A stretch of DNA of 64,000 bases from an uncultured Eggerthellaceae bacterium (lineage in GTDB: Bacteria; Actinomycetota; Coriobacteriia; Coriobacteriales; Eggerthellaceae), in NCBI GenBank assembly GCA_910580205.1, contig CAJTVP010000002.1, positions 94,586 to 158,585 of the forward strand. The letters are read 5' to 3'. The translations under genes were made by a program, and so were the position numbers. Shown piece after piece: positions 35,612 through 43,354 of this stretch. Within the stretch, counting starts at the first letter, position 1, and every line of letters starts with the position of its first letter. The notes beneath the pieces were generated by a model. It was given only the letters and a program-made list of their open reading frames with translations, made no database searches and was not told the origin of the DNA.

Positions 35612-36663
35612 GCAGAGAGCGTGAAGGCGTCTCCCATCTGCGCTTGCAAGCATGTTCGCAGGTGGGCCGCATAGGCTTTCGCCACGCGCTTCGGGCTCGC
35701 GATCCGCACATCGCCTCCGAACTGGGCGATCTGTCCGAAGAACACAGGGCTGGGTGCAGCGGTCACGTGCACGCTGGCCCAACGGCGCGGCTTCCCTTCG
35801 CTGATGCCCGTTTCCGCGCCTGTGGGTTTCTGCTGGATGATGTCGGCTCCGTCAACGCCGAACATATCCACGATGTGCGCCACCGCCTCTTCTGCCACGA
35901 TGAGCTTCATGCGCGCGGGCTCCATGTTGTACATGCCCACGTGTTCGCGCACGTAGCGATCCACGTCGAAGGTGGGGGAGGGCCGATGCTCTGGGTCTGA
36001 TCCCTCCCGCAGCATCACGTTCGCCATGCGGTCCACGCGGTAGCTGCGGATCTGGTCGGGCCCCTGCTCGTCGAATACGAGCAGATAGTAGTTCCCCTCG
36101 CTGTACACCAGGAACAGCGGCGTTTTCACGCGTTCTTGCCCATCGCTGGCTGGCACGAACGCCAGCTTCTTGTCCACGCCGTAGCGCAGGTACGCGAACG
36201 AGATGTCCCGTTTCTCCGCCAGCGCGCGTTGGATGAGCGAAAGCGCGTCCAGCACCGCTTCGTTCTGCATCTTCACCCGCCCGGTCACGTGCACGGGAGC
36301 TGCCTGGGCTTTCGCTTGATGCTCGGATTGCAGCTGCAAAAGCCGTTCTTCGATCTTGTCGGATGCGGCCTGCGTGAGGGAGCGCGACGTGCGCACCGCA
36401 TCCAGCAGAAGCGCCATCTGCGCAGGGGTGAACAGCCGCGTGACCACGGCATAGCTCACCGGGCGCGTGGGCAGCTTCTGGATGTCCAGCCCCGCTTCGC
36501 GAAGGGCGGCCAGATCCCGGTAGAGCGCCTTCCGTTCTGAGGAGATGCCCAGGTCCTCCAGATGAGCCTGCAATTCCGGCAGGCTCAGGCCGTGATCCCC
36601 ATCCGTGCGCTCAAGGAGCACCCTCGCCAAGGAAAGGAGGCGCGTCCGCTGGTCTGTTCTCAT
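35608..36663 (-). CDS. WYL-domain transcriptional regulator
   Basis: 351 residues from ATG 36663, preceded by GGGAAG. An N-terminal winged helix (RTRLLSLARVLLER...ISSERKALYRDLAALREAG) is followed by a WYL domain (RDISFAYLRYGVDKKLAFVP, VYSEGNYYLLVFDEQGPDQI, YRVDRM) and a C-terminal WCX-like extension (ASPKRVAKAYAAHLRTCL). WYL regulators sense nucleic-acid or nucleotide ligands and often control defence or DNA-damage genes. The target is unknown. It is divergent from tilS. Confidence 0.88.
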   Translation of the reverse strand: MRTDQRTRLLSLARVLLERTDGDHGLSLPELQAHLEDLGISSERKALYRDLAALREAGLDIQKLPTRPVSYAVVTRLFTPAQMALLLDAVRTSRSLTQAASDKIEERLLQLQSEHQAKAQAAPVHVTGRVKMQNEAVLDALSLIQRALAEKRDISFAYLRYGVDKKLAFVPASDGQERVKTPLFLVYSEGNYYLLVFDEQGPDQIRSYRVDRMANVMLREGSDPEHRPSPTFDVDRYVREHVGMYNMEPARMKLIVAEEAVAHIVDMFGVDGADIIQQKPTGAETGISEGKPRRWASVHVTAAPSPVFFGQIAQFGGDVRIASPKRVAKAYAAHLRTCLQAQMGDAFTLSA

Positions 36664-36705
36664 GGCTGCTTCCCATCTGGTACAGTGATGATGACGGAGG
36701 CTATT

Positions 36706-37815
36706 ATGACGAATCGTGATCAACATATCCTTGAAACCGCGCGGGAGACCATCGCCACCCGCGCGCTGTTCGGTCCGGAATCCGCTTGCCTGCTCATGGT
36801 TTCCGGCGGTTCTGACTCCACGGCCTTGGCCTATCTCATGAGCCAGCTGCAAGAGGCGGGAGAGGCGGGTCCCGTGGCCGTGCTGCATGTGAATCACAAG
36901 CTGCGAGGGCAGGCTGCCGAAGATGACGCTGCGTTCTGCGAACGCCTGGCGGATTCGCTCGGATTCCCGTTCTTCTGCTGCGAGGTGGACGTGGCTCGCG
37001 AAGCGGCGCTGGCCCATGAGAACGTGGAGGTGCAGGGGCGTCGCGAAAGGTATCGAGCGGCCATGGAAGCGCTCGATTCCATGTGCCTGCATGAGGCGGT
37101 GCCCTTCGCGGAGGGACGCATCGTGACGGCCCATACGGCGGATGATCGGGTGGAGAACTTCTACATGCGCTCCATCGTGGGCACGGGTCCGGGCGGTTTC
37201 CGGAGCATGCTGTACAAGAATGGGAACGTGGTGCGCCCGGTGCTTGACCTCACCCGCGCTGACCTGCGCGGGTTCGTGCGAAAGCTGGCGGAAGCGGGGG
37301 ATGCGAAGGTGGTGCGCGACGGTGCGGATGCCCTGTGGCGCGAGGATGCCACCAACGCGCATACGGACCGGTTCCGGGCGTACGTGCGTGCGAACATCGT
37401 GCCCAAAACGCGCGAGTGGGATGTGCGCGCAACGGACAACCTGATCAGGTCCATGAACCTGATCGCGGACGAGGATGACATGTTGGAGGCCATGGCTTCA
37501 GACATCATCGCCGAAGAGGCCGTGCCGCTTGATGCGGATGATCCCACGCAGGGGTTCTTGCTGGAGCCGGCGTTCGGCGCGCGGCCGAGGCCGTTGCAGC
37601 GCCGATGCATCGTGGGTCTGCTCAAAGCCATGCTCGGCCAAGAGGAGCGCGTGGATGCGCGCAGCGTGGAGCGCGTGCTGGAAGCTTTCGCCGGTGGGCA
37701 GCCGGTGAGCGGGCACGTGGACAACATTCAAGGGGATATCGCGGTGAGCGCGAACAAGCTGGGCGTGCGCGTGGAGCCCATGAGCGCGTTCCGTGCGCGC
37801 AGGAAGAGGGTGTAG
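36706..37815 (+). CDS. tilS: tRNA(Ile)-lysidine synthase
   Basis: 369 residues from ATG 36706, chosen because GGAGG is 5 bases upstream. The PP-loop LLMVSGGSDSTALAYLM, the HVNHKLRGQAAEDDAAFCE region and the THNxDD-like AHTADDRVENFYMR motif identify TilS. It converts the wobble C of tRNA-Ile(CAU) to lysidine, making AUA decoding specific; essential in most bacteria. The maf gene starts directly at its stop. Confidence 0.92.
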   Translation: MTNRDQHILETARETIATRALFGPESACLLMVSGGSDSTALAYLMSQLQEAGEAGPVAVLHVNHKLRGQAAEDDAAFCERLADSLGFPFFCCEVDVAREAALAHENVEVQGRRERYRAAMEALDSMCLHEAVPFAEGRIVTAHTADDRVENFYMRSIVGTGPGGFRSMLYKNGNVVRPVLDLTRADLRGFVRKLAEAGDAKVVRDGADALWREDATNAHTDRFRAYVRANIVPKTREWDVRATDNLIRSMNLIADEDDMLEAMASDIIAEEAVPLDADDPTQGFLLEPAFGARPRPLQRRCIVGLLKAMLGQEERVDARSVERVLEAFAGGQPVSGHVDNIQGDIAVSANKLGVRVEPMSAFRARRKRV

Positions 37816-38517
37816 ATGGCTGACGAAAAGATGACCGGGGCGAACAGCGCGGGAGCGGACGGAGAGCGAGCGGTCTCTGTGGATAACGCTTCCGCTCCGA
37901 ATATCAAGGTGATCTTGGCCAGCGCCAGTCCCCGCCGCAAGCAGCTTCTGAAAGACGCGGGCGTCTCCGCGCGCGTGGTCGTGCCCGCCGAACCGGTGGA
38001 TGAGACTCTGGACCCGGATGACTTGGCCATGCCGGCGGAAGCGGCGAAGAAGCTGGCGGAGCGCAAGGCTGGAGCCGTCGTGCAAGAGCTCCTCGCGCGC
38101 AAAGAACAGGGGATGTTCGCCGTCATCGGAGCGGATACGATGGTGGTGAAGGGGAACCGGATCTTCGGGAAGCCCCGCAACCTTGAGGATGCGAAAGCCA
38201 TGCTCGCGGAGCTTTCCGGTTGCACCCATCAGGTCATCACGGGCGTATCCCTCTGGATGTTGATGGTGGATGAACAGGATGAGGTCTCGCTCGCCTACCG
38301 CACGTTCGCCGATGCCTCTTCCGTCACGTTCAAAGAGCTCACCAGCGAAGAGATAACGGACTATCTACGCAAAGGCGAATCGTTCGACAAAGCGGGCGCC
38401 TATGCCATCCAAGGAGAGGGCCGCGCGCTGGTGGAAAGATATGCCGGTGCGCTGGACACCATCGTGGGACTGCCCGTGGGGCGCTTGCTGGCGGAATACC
38501 CGGAGCTCGCTGGCTGA
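37816..38517 (+). CDS. maf: Maf-family nucleotide pyrophosphatase
   Basis: 233 residues; its ATG directly abuts the tilS stop. VILASASPRRKQLLKDAGV is the Maf signature (SxSxRR); FAVIGADTMVVKG and GAYAIQGEGRALVERYAG are the other conserved regions. It hydrolyses non-canonical or modified NTPs to the monophosphate. A 30-residue N-terminal extension before the Maf domain is Ala/Asp-rich and unusual. Confidence 0.92.
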   Translation: MADEKMTGANSAGADGERAVSVDNASAPNIKVILASASPRRKQLLKDAGVSARVVVPAEPVDETLDPDDLAMPAEAAKKLAERKAGAVVQELLARKEQGMFAVIGADTMVVKGNRIFGKPRNLEDAKAMLAELSGCTHQVITGVSLWMLMVDEQDEVSLAYRTFADASSVTFKELTSEEITDYLRKGESFDKAGAYAIQGEGRALVERYAGALDTIVGLPVGRLLAEYPELAG

Positions 38518-38551
38518 CGCGGCGCTTCGAAAAGATGCTGGCATGAAAAAA

Positions 38552-38575
38552 GAGGGACGCTCGGAAGCGTCCCTC
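38552..38575 (-). terminator. Intrinsic terminator, bidirectional
   Basis: gagggacgct and agcgtccctc form a perfect 10-bp stem with a 4-base loop. On the minus strand it is followed by TTTTTTC, so it best serves the small gene at 38617-38751; it can also end the tilS-maf transcript. Confidence 0.8.
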
Positions 38576-38616
38576 TTCAGGCTCAAGCCGTGAGGCTTGG
38601 GAACCAAGCGCTCGGG

Positions 38617-38751
38617 TTATTCACCCTCAGCAGCGCGCACTTCCTCAGCCTTGGCTTCTTGCTCTTTCGCCTCGTCGACAGAGATGTGATCGCACTTCTC
38701 AGACTCGAAAGACTCGAAAGAGATGCTCTCGCCCATTTTCTCGTTGCCCAT
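38617..38751 (-). CDS. Small acidic 44-residue protein
   Basis: An ORF below usual size cut-offs: ATG 38751, stop TAA at 38617-38619, with GGGAAAGGTGAG upstream and a strong terminator 40 bases downstream. It begins MGNEKMGESISFESFESEKC and ends in Glu/Ala-rich helical sequence, with one Cys at residue 20. Complete transcription-unit signals around it support a real gene. The function is unknown. Confidence 0.6.
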   Translation of the reverse strand: MGNEKMGESISFESFESEKCDHISVDEAKEQEAKAEEVRAAEGE

Positions 38752-38905
38752 GATTCTCACCTTTCCCTTTGTTCTGCGTTGCGCCTCAGTGCCCCTTCAG
38801 CGTGCAACGTGGTTTTGAACCTGTTCGCAGTATCCGTCAAAAGCGGCCAGAGCAGCGCTGCATGCATGAGCGGTAACCTTACTGACACGGTGTTGTTGAA
38901 GTATC

Positions 38906-39583
38906 ATGAACGACATGCCTGACCTGAAAGAAGAGAAAGCCGTTCTGCGCCGCTTGTGGCGCAAGCGCAGGGATGCCTTGAGCGCGGAAGCTCGGGCGCT
39001 AGCGGACGCGCGGATCGCGAACGAGCTCGTCCGTTCATCTGCTTGGGAAGCGGCGCGGAAGCTGTTCGCCTATGCCGCCTTCGGCTCCGAAGTGGAGACG
39101 GACGCCATCGTGGAGCAGGCGTTCGATCGCGGCATGGCGGTGGCGGCTCCGCGAACGTTCCGGGGTGATGCGGCGGCCGGCGGTGCAGGCGGTCTGTGCA
39201 CGGAGTGGCATGTGGTTCCCACCTTCGAAGCATGGCGCGCCCTGCCCGCTTCCTCCTTCGGCATCAAGGAGCCTGACCCGGCGCGTTGCGAACCGTGCCC
39301 TCTGCGCGACCGTTCGCTCGCAGATGCGCTCGCCTTGGTGCCGGGCTTCGTGTTCGATCGTGAAGGATTCCGGCTGGGTTATGGCGGCGGCTGCTATGAT
39401 CGCTTTTTGCCTGCGTTCAAGCAGGCGGGAGGCGTGGCTTTGGGCTTGGCGCGCGCGGACCAGCTCTCGGACGGGCCGTTGCCCCGCGAGCCCTTCGATG
39501 TTCCCGTTGACGGGATCTGCACAGAGCGCGGTGTGCGCTGGTGCGGTGCCCCTGACCATTTGGAAGAGGAGACAGCCCTATGA
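38906..39583 (+). CDS. 5-formyltetrahydrofolate cyclo-ligase
   Basis: 225 residues. The signature LVPGFVFDREGFRLGYGGGCYDRFL-type C-terminal segment (here split around residues 145-170) and N-terminal KxxLRRLWRKRRDAL helix define 5-FCL (YgfA/MTHFS). It converts 5-formyl-THF to 5,10-methenyl-THF using ATP. The stop overlaps the start of the LysR gene by 4 bases (ATGA). Confidence 0.93.
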   Translation: MNDMPDLKEEKAVLRRLWRKRRDALSAEARALADARIANELVRSSAWEAARKLFAYAAFGSEVETDAIVEQAFDRGMAVAAPRTFRGDAAAGGAGGLCTEWHVVPTFEAWRALPASSFGIKEPDPARCEPCPLRDRSLADALALVPGFVFDREGFRLGYGGGCYDRFLPAFKQAGGVALGLARADQLSDGPLPREPFDVPVDGICTERGVRWCGAPDHLEEETAL

Positions 39584-40506
39584 CGCTGCAGCAGCTTCGC
39601 TACCTCATCGCCATCGCGCAGAGCGGATCCATCAGCTCTGCCGCCCATGACCTGTACATCTCGCAGTCCAGCCTGTCCATCGCGGTCAAGGACATCGAAC
39701 GCGAGTGCGGCGTGCAGATCTTCGAGCGGTCGTCCAAGGGCATCACGCTCACGCGTGACGGCAACGAGCTTCTGGGCTACGCGCGGCAGATCGTGGAGCA
39801 GGCTGATCTCATGGAGGCGCGATATTCCAAGAAGGCGGAGCCCATCTCCCAGCATCTGACCATCACGTCGCAGCACTACGCGTTCCCGGTGGAGGCGTTC
39901 CTGGAGTTCGTGGCGGATTACGAGGGCGAGGGGTACTGCTTCAGCCTGCGGGAGACGCGCACCTCGGAGATCATCGAGGACGTGCGGACGTTCCGCGCGG
40001 ATATCGGGATCCTGTACCTGTCCACGTTCAACGAATCCGTGCTCCGCAAGGCCTATGAAGAGGCGAATCTGACGTTCCATGAGCTGTTCACGGCGAACCC
40101 GCACATCTTCGTGGGAGAGCATCACCCGCTCGCGGGGCGCACGTCGCTTTCCATCGAGGATCTGGACGAGTACCCGCGCTACTCCTTCGAGCAGGGGACC
40201 AACAACTCGTTCTTCTTCGCCGAGGAGCCCTTCGCGGAGCTGCCGCACTCCAAGCGCATCACCGTGAGCGACCGCGGCACGCTCTCCAACCTGCTGGCGC
40301 ACCACATAGGCTACACCGTCTCCACGGGCGTGCTCTCCAGCGAGATGCACAGCGGCATCGTGGCAATTCCGCTCAAGACGGACGAGCGCATGGTGGTGGG
40401 CTACCTCGTGCACAACGAGCGGCAGCTCTCTGACCTGGCGCTCAAGTACATCGAGACGCTGAAGCTGTTCATCGAGGAGTACAACAAGGGATTCGCGGCG
40501 CTGTGA
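39580..40506 (+). CDS. LysR-family transcriptional regulator
   Basis: 308 residues. The N-terminal wHTH MTLQQLRYLIAIAQSGSISS and LYISQSSLSIAVKDIERECG is LysR-type, followed by a substrate-binding co-inducer domain. It lies 48 bases upstream of cysK in the same direction, so sulfur or cysteine metabolism (a CysB/CymR-like role) is a reasonable guess, but LysR genes usually regulate divergent targets. Coupled to 5-FCL by a 4-base overlap. Confidence 0.9.
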   Translation: MTLQQLRYLIAIAQSGSISSAAHDLYISQSSLSIAVKDIERECGVQIFERSSKGITLTRDGNELLGYARQIVEQADLMEARYSKKAEPISQHLTITSQHYAFPVEAFLEFVADYEGEGYCFSLRETRTSEIIEDVRTFRADIGILYLSTFNESVLRKAYEEANLTFHELFTANPHIFVGEHHPLAGRTSLSIEDLDEYPRYSFEQGTNNSFFFAEEPFAELPHSKRITVSDRGTLSNLLAHHIGYTVSTGVLSSEMHSGIVAIPLKTDERMVVGYLVHNERQLSDLALKYIETLKLFIEEYNKGFAAL

Positions 40507-40554
40507 CCGGGAATGCCGAGAACGCCGAAGGGCATCGCGAGAAAGGAGCTCTCC

Positions 40555-41487
40555 ATGACCGTGCACGCGAACATCACCGAGCTCATCGGCCAGACGCCGC
40601 TGGTGGAGCTGACCCGCTATGAGGAAGACCATGGCCTGAGCGCCCATCTGATCGGCAAGGTGGAGGCGTTCAATCCGGCTGGTTCGATCAAGGACCGGGT
40701 GGCTCTGGCCATGTTCGAAGATGCGGAAGCGCGCGGGTTGATAAACGCGGACACGGTCATCATCGAACCCACGTCCGGCAACACCGGCATCGGGCTGGCG
40801 GCCATCGCGGCGATGCGCGGCAACCGGTTGATCGTCACCATGCCGGACACCATGTCGGTGGAGCGGCGCAACCTCATGGGGGCGTTCGGCGCGGAGATCG
40901 TGCTGACGGAGGGCGCCAAGGGGATGAAGGGGGCCATTCAGAAAGCGGAGGAGCTGGCTTCAGAGATCCCGAACTCGTTCATCCCGTCCCAGTTCGAGAA
41001 CCCGGCGAACCCGGCTGCGCACCGGAAGACCACGGGGCCTGAGATCTGGGAGGCCACCGATGGCGACGTGGATTTCCTGGTGGCTGGCGTGGGTACGGGC
41101 GGCACCATCTCCGGGACTGGCGCGTACCTCAAGGAGAAGAATCCGGAGCTTCAGGTGATCGCTGTTGAGCCGGCGGATTCGCCGGTGCTTTCCGAGGGCC
41201 GCGCGGGATCCCATCAGATCCAGGGCATCGGCGCGGGCTTCGTGCCGGAGACGCTGGACACCCAGATCTATGATGAGGTGATCCCCATCACCAGCGAAGA
41301 GGCATTCGCCGCCGGGCGTGAACTGGCTCAAAAGGAAGGGCTCTTGGTGGGCATCTCTTCGGGGGCTGCGGTGGCGGCCGCCGCGAAGGTGGCCGCGCGG
41401 CCGGAGAATGCGGGCAAGCGCTTCGTCATCATCCTGCCGGACACGGGAGAGCGGTATCTCAGCTCGGCCATGTTCGCGAAGGATTGA
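40555..41487 (+). CDS. cysK: Cysteine synthase (O-acetylserine sulfhydrylase)
   Basis: 310 residues from ATG 40555 (GAAAGGAG upstream). PAGSIKDRVALAMFEDAE holds the PLP Lys, PTSGNTGIGLAAIAA is the substrate loop, and GTGGTISGTGAYLKE binds the PLP phosphate. It makes cysteine from O-acetylserine and sulfide. No serine acetyltransferase gene is seen nearby. Ends just before tRNA-Gly on the other strand. Confidence 0.96.
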   Translation: MTVHANITELIGQTPLVELTRYEEDHGLSAHLIGKVEAFNPAGSIKDRVALAMFEDAEARGLINADTVIIEPTSGNTGIGLAAIAAMRGNRLIVTMPDTMSVERRNLMGAFGAEIVLTEGAKGMKGAIQKAEELASEIPNSFIPSQFENPANPAAHRKTTGPEIWEATDGDVDFLVAGVGTGGTISGTGAYLKEKNPELQVIAVEPADSPVLSEGRAGSHQIQGIGAGFVPETLDTQIYDEVIPITSEEAFAAGRELAQKEGLLVGISSGAAVAAAAKVAARPENAGKRFVIILPDTGERYLSSAMFAKD

Positions 41488-41504
41488 TGGGAAAAGGTTT
41501 GAAG

Positions 41505-41578
41505 TGGAGCGGGCGACGGGAATCGAACCCGCGTCAGGAGCTTGGAAGGCTCCGGTTCTACCATTGAACTACGCCCGC
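41505..41578 (-). tRNA. tRNA-Gly, anticodon TCC
   Basis: Read on the minus strand, a 74-base cloverleaf begins GCGGGCGTAGTTCAATGGTA. The anticodon stem-loop is GAGCCTTCCAAGCTC with anticodon TCC; the T-arm contains GGTTCGATTCC; the acceptor stem GCGGGCG/CGCCCGC closes and is followed by T-CCA, so the CCA end is encoded. It decodes GGA/GGG. A remnant zone of gene fragments starts 25 bases upstream of its 5' end. Confidence 0.95.
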
Positions 41579-41605
41579 AGCGGAATAGGATTATAGCGCA
41601 ACCGC

Positions 41606-41755
41606 AACTCGGCGCGGGTGCAGGAGAAGTGCGGATTCGAGTTCCACCACACGAACGAGGATGTGCCGTGCGAGCTCATGGGAGATTTCCGCACCGAGCA
41701 CTTCACCTACCTGCCGAAGGATCGATGGGCGGTTCAAGCGCGCGGATGTGGATGA
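41606..41755 (+). pseudogene. C-terminal fragment of a GNAT acetyltransferase
   Basis: An open frame of about 49 codons without a start: ARVQEKCGFEFHHTNEDVP, then GDFRTEHFTYLPKDRW. This is the end of a RimJ/RimL-type GNAT (the S-x-RVxEKxGF motif followed by the terminal strands). The acetyl-CoA site and start are missing. It joins directly to the flavodoxin fragment. Confidence 0.65.
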
Positions 41756-41930
41756 GCACCGGGTCTAGGTAGTCGCGGTTCGTGCCGTTGAAGCCCGCTT
41801 TCATGACGCGCAGCATCTCAGCGGCTTTCGGATCCGTCTCCGCTGCTTTGGCATTCATCTTGAAGAACATCCGCATGGCCAGCTTGTCAGCCATTCCAAG
41901 ACGGTCGTAGTTGAAGCCGCCCTGCGTCAT
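41703..41930 (-). pseudogene. Duplicated C-terminal fragment of the flavodoxin gene
   Basis: Bases 41757-41921 match 52369-52533 with only two visible mismatches in 165. They encode GGFNYDRLGMADKLAMRMFF and on to TNRDYLDPVL, the C-terminal third of the flavodoxin-like protein at 52342-52884. No flavin site or native start is present. Beyond the duplicated part, the frame runs antisense into the GNAT fragment. Confidence 0.8.
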
Positions 41931-41970
41931 CCGGTGCCTGTTTGAAGCGGCGCATTTTCGTCATTACCAT
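41925..41970 (-). pseudogene. Possible 5' fragment of a PNPOx-family flavoprotein gene
   Basis: GGAAGG precedes ATG 41970, and the frame opens MVMTKMRRFKQ, which resembles the N-terminus of pyridoxamine-phosphate-oxidase-like (NimA-type) proteins. It then enters the flavodoxin fragment in another frame and stops. A short fragment, so the family assignment is weak. Confidence 0.35.
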
Positions 41971-42033
41971 ACGACCTTCCTTTCGGTACAGCGATAGGGG
42001 GCAGAGGTTCCTTGCTTCATGATGGATACGCAT

Positions 42034-42765
42034 TCATGCATCCGAAGATGCTTCGTTGCCGAACCTCATTTCCGCCATCATTTCAGCTATCAAGTCTTCA
42101 TCACGTTTCAAATAATCTGCCGTAAGCCGGGCGACCGCGCCATAGAAGCAGTTCGGATAGTTGTCTTCGATGGCAGCGGCCAAAGAATCGATCCATTTCA
42201 GGAGATGTTCCTTGGCGAAGTTGCGAGATTGGGAAAGCCTCAATGCGCAACTTGCCTCATCGCCGTCATCGAATGCCCGACACGCCTCTTGCGCCAGCTT
42301 TGCCATGAAATCGACCTCCAAGGCGATGAAGTCATCAGCGACATGAGGGTATGCCGCTGGAAGGAGGCCGGCCTCCCTGTAGGCGGCGCGCACTTCCAAA
42401 ACGCCTTCTTGGAACAAAATATGCTTTCCTGTCGTATACATGGTTTCCCACGGGCAAGCGACGAGTGTATTCGGACCAACGAATATCTTTGTGTACTCGT
42501 CGCGTAGTACCGCGAGAGCCTCTTTTGTTCCGAAGCGTTCCTCCCTCCCTGCGATCACGTGAGCAGCTTGCAGATAGCTGTTCGTAATATCATGGCTCCA
42601 CCGATCCTCTATGAGGTCGATTTCGTCAAAAGTGTGCTGTGCGAGAAATATCGATATGAATTTATCGTCAGGCTCTTCTGCAAATGCTCGCGACAGCAGC
42701 GCATAGACGAAAGCGCGATTCGCAAGGAGAAGCTTTCTGTCAGCAATTGCCCCCAACGTCTCCAT
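42034..42765 (-). CDS. TorD/DmsD-family molybdoenzyme chaperone
   Basis: 243 residues from ATG 42765, which overlaps the stop of the Fe-S subunit gene (TGATG), so translation is coupled. ANRAFVYALLSRAFAEEPDD at the N-terminus and YTKIFVGPNTLVACPWETMY in the middle are typical of TorD-like all-helical chaperones, which bind the Tat signal and guide cofactor insertion of DMSO-reductase-family enzymes. Last gene of the operon. Confidence 0.9.
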   Translation of the reverse strand: METLGAIADRKLLLANRAFVYALLSRAFAEEPDDKFISIFLAQHTFDEIDLIEDRWSHDITNSYLQAAHVIAGREERFGTKEALAVLRDEYTKIFVGPNTLVACPWETMYTTGKHILFQEGVLEVRAAYREAGLLPAAYPHVADDFIALEVDFMAKLAQEACRAFDDGDEASCALRLSQSRNFAKEHLLKWIDSLAAAIEDNYPNCFYGAVARLTADYLKRDEDLIAEMMAEMRFGNEASSDA

Positions 42766-43343
42766 CACATCTCAAGCCTTCGGTAGTCTCGCTCTTGTGT
42801 GTAGTCGCGTCCTTTGATGATCGTTGAAGGATTCGTAAGGGAAGCGTCCGGCATGCATGAGATCTGCTGCACTGCATCCGGGTGTCTTTTGACAAGGTCG
42901 TCAAAGTCGCCGAACTCGATGGCGCGCATGCCGCATGAGGCCTCGCATGTCGTTGCTCCGTCGGCTTCGCGCGTGTCGATGCAGGCATTGCATTTGTTGA
43001 CGATGCCAAGCTCGGGCAAATACACCGGAGCGCCATAGGGGCATGCCATGATGCACGCTCGGCAACCTATGCAGATGTCATCATTGTGCTGGATCGTGCC
43101 ATCCTGCTCGTCTTTGTACATGGCGCGTGTCGGGCAGCTCCTCACACAAGCCGGATTCTCGCAGTGATTACAGGCATGGGAGATGCTGTAGAAGCGAGCA
43201 TTGGGATAGGAGCCGACCTCGTAGCCATCCACCGTTCTGAAATTGAGAAGCTTCGGGACGTTGAACTTCTTTTTGCATGCCACTTGGCAAGTCTTGCAAT
43301 CGACGCATCTGGTGCTGTCGAAATAGAATCCCTTTCGAGCCAT
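42765..43343 (-). CDS. DmsB-like 4Fe-4S electron-transfer subunit
   Basis: 192 residues from ATG 43343 (AGGGG upstream). Four Cys clusters are visible: CVDCKTCQVACKKKF, CNHCENPACVRSCP, CIGCRACIMACPYGAP and CNACIDTREADG...C. These bind four 4Fe-4S clusters, as in DmsB/NrfC proteins. It passes electrons between the membrane anchor and the molybdenum subunit. It lacks its own Tat signal and would be exported with the catalytic subunit. Confidence 0.93.
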   Translation of the reverse strand: MARKGFYFDSTRCVDCKTCQVACKKKFNVPKLLNFRTVDGYEVGSYPNARFYSISHACNHCENPACVRSCPTRAMYKDEQDGTIQHNDDICIGCRACIMACPYGAPVYLPELGIVNKCNACIDTREADGATTCEASCGMRAIEFGDFDDLVKRHPDAVQQISCMPDASLTNPSTIIKGRDYTQERDYRRLEM

Positions 43344-43354
43344 TTCCTTCACCC

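Noticed and set aside
41505..41580. tRNA-Gly as attachment site of an integrative element
   Set aside because: No integrase gene and no second copy of the tRNA 3' end were found on the other side of the island; the bounding repeat is a flavodoxin fragment instead.
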